Positions 5,779-6,552 of a DNA stretch of 6,552 bases are shown piece after piece; position 1 is the first letter of the stretch, and each line of letters opens with the position of its first letter. The position numbers and the translations under genes are program-made. The notes beneath the pieces are model-generated. The model saw only the letters and a program-made list of their open reading frames with translations. It was not told where the DNA came from and ran no database searches. The DNA comes from Chloroflexota bacterium. Its GTDB lineage: Bacteria; Chloroflexota; Dehalococcoidia; GIF9; UBA5629. The stretch spans positions 1-6,552 of the forward strand of contig JAPLHM010000144.1 of assembly GCA_026389635.1 (NCBI GenBank), given 5' to 3'.

Positions 5779-6149
5779 CCACTGCCATGGCTGCCTCAGG
5801 TCTGCCCGCCGACCAGTTTGTTTACCTGGGCTTTCTGCCGCGCAAGAAAGGGGAAAAAAGGCGGCTGCTGGAATCGGTCAGCACTGAGCCGAGGACGATA
5901 ATATGCTTTGAATCGCCGTACAGGGTGGTTGATTCGCTGCAAGCCATGCTGGAGAAGTTGGGTGATAGAAATGTAGCCGTATGCCGTGAGCTGACCAAGC
6001 TGTATGAAGAGGTTTTTCGCGGGACGCTTAGCGAAGCTGTGAAACATTTTCAGAAGCCGCGCGGTGAATTTACGATTGTGATACAGGGTACCGGGGATAT
6101 AAAGAAATCCTTGCGTAAGGCAAGGGACAAATCTAAAATGGGAGTTTAG
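5748..6149 (+). CDS. rsmI: RsmI C-terminal fragment (second frame)
   Basis: This is the C-terminal part of RsmI: LPGASAV, GFLPRKKGEKRR, FESPYRV, VCRELTKLYEEVFRGTL and GEFTIVIQG appear in family order. The frame is open upstream of the GTG at 5748 (YEKGFRVV), so the homology begins before any start codon. An AAGGGG at 5736-5741, six bases ahead of that GTG, and the 31-base overlap with the first fragment would allow re-initiation, but the product would still lack the DAGTP/DPG segment. The final seven codons contain GGGAG (6140-6144), the ribosome-binding site of the next gene. Confidence 0.7.
   Translation: MVALPGASAVTTAMAASGLPADQFVYLGFLPRKKGEKRRLLESVSTEPRTIICFESPYRVVDSLQAMLEKLGDRNVAVCRELTKLYEEVFRGTLSEAVKHFQKPRGEFTIVIQGTGDIKKSLRKARDKSKMGV
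6140..6144 (+). promoter_or_regulatory. Ribosome-binding site of the Cys-rich gene, inside the rsmI end
   Basis: GGGAG lies seven bases before the ATG at 6152 and inside the last codons of rsmI, whose stop is at 6147-6149. The two-base gap between stop and start suggests translational coupling, and the site fixes the start of the downstream gene. Confidence 0.65.
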
Positions 6150-6151
6150 AC

Positions 6152-6552
6152 ATGCAAGAAAGATTTCGCAGGGGAGCCATTTCCATAGGGCCGGCCAAAT
6201 GCAACGGGTGTGACCGGGGCATACATCATGGTGAAATATACCTGGTAATCGATGAGAAGCCTTCGGACAAGCTCAAGGAAGAGATTGTTTATATCGACGA
6301 CCTGGACTGCTCCGATTGCGGCAACAGGATAGAGGGTGGGGACCATTACCTCTTTGTCATAGATGCTGATGCGGAGAAATGCTACTGCCCGGCCTGCTAC
6401 AAGAAGAAGGGTGGCGAGGCCTTCAGGAAGAAGAATTTCGGTTCCGTGATCGAATATAAAAAGTCGGCGCAGAAGTGTAAAGAGTTGCGTTTCTGTAAGG
6501 ATTGCTGCGAGAAGCGCAAGGCCGGCATGGACAAAAAGGAGAAAGGGGACAA
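6152..6552 (+). CDS. Cysteine-rich, probable zinc-binding hypothetical protein, truncated by window edge
   Basis: The frame from the ATG at 6152-6154 is open to the end of the window: 133 residues plus two bases, C-terminus missing. I cannot name a family. Cysteines come in metal-site patterns: C17-x2-C20, C53-x2-C56, then His65, C77-x-C79-x2-C82, and a second cluster C109, C115-x2-C118-C119. The first seven to nine ligands look like one or two zinc-ribbon or LIM-like treble-clef sites. The C-terminal half is highly basic (KKKGG, FRKKNF, CEKRKAG, DKKEKG), which would suit RNA or DNA binding. No membrane or signal segment is seen. Two bases separate it from rsmI, with the ribosome-binding site inside rsmI, so the two were probably made together. 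A link to ribosome or rRNA biology is inference from position only. Confidence 0.72.
   Translation, partial: MQERFRRGAISIGPAKCNGCDRGIHHGEIYLVIDEKPSDKLKEEIVYIDDLDCSDCGNRIEGGDHYLFVIDADAEKCYCPACYKKKGGEAFRKKNFGSVIEYKKSAQKCKELRFCKDCCEKRKAGMDKKEKGD

Larger units (their letters stand above)
5506..6149 (+). pseudogene. rsmI: Broken rsmI: 16S rRNA (cytidine-1402 2'-O) methyltransferase with internal loss and frame change
   Basis: RsmI uses S-adenosylmethionine to methylate the 2'-O of C1402 in 16S rRNA. Both halves match the family well but lie in different frames and do not meet properly. Frame one is RsmI-like up to about base 5730 (LEEQD). From about 5733 the next frame resumes with KGFRVVALPGASAV. 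Intact enzymes have about 25 residues between these points, including the near-invariant VSDAGTPxIxDPG. That stretch is absent from the DNA in every frame, so a programmed frameshift cannot restore it. Reading through would require missing sequence of length 1 modulo 3, for example 73 or 76 bases. The well-kept flanking codons point to a recent deletion or an assembly error rather than old decay. The locus keeps its promoter and its tightly spaced downstream gene. Confidence 0.85.

Overview
The window is dense bacterial DNA of moderately high GC. It carries seven genes in four transcription units, and no gap longer than about 150 bases. The gene set suggests a member of the Chloroflexota, possibly Dehalococcoidia-like: a CBS-less GuaB3-type IMP dehydrogenase homologue, a CoA-disulfide reductase fused to rhodanese, and an exported protein pairing an Ig-like module with a transglutaminase-like domain. 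This placement is inference from protein style, not from a marker gene.

Layout. A leftward pair (1-2230) holds a flavin-dependent CoA-disulfide/persulfide reductase with a C-terminal rhodanese domain. Downstream of it is the start of a GatZ/KbaZ-type protein that runs off the left edge. A 127-base divergent intergenic region (2231-2357) has two sigma70-like promoters whose -35 boxes share one base. Rightward from it come an exported transglutaminase-like protein (2358-3281) and an unrecognised alpha/beta, TIM-barrel-like protein with an acidic tail (3365-4156). These converge on a leftward guaB3-type gene (4212-5357). A second divergent region (5358-5505) has a good promoter in each direction. 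The rightward one drives rsmI (5506-6149), which is broken, and a cysteine-rich zinc-binding-type protein (from 6152) that runs off the right edge.

Functional picture. The leftward pair joins sulfur/CoA redox chemistry to a possible sugar-phosphate aldolase accessory subunit. The middle rightward pair looks like one exported and one cytosolic protein of unknown role. The right part concerns purine nucleotide synthesis and rRNA modification.

Points most worth a second look are: the internal loss in rsmI that removes its most conserved motif and shifts frame; a dnaX-like A AAA AAG slippery site with an immediate -1 stop in the linker between reductase and rhodanese; the overlapping divergent promoters; an apparently leaderless rsmI transcript with an inverted repeat across its promoter; and the Cys-rich protein translationally close-coupled to rsmI. 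No tRNA, rRNA, CRISPR array, insertion sequence or phage gene was seen.
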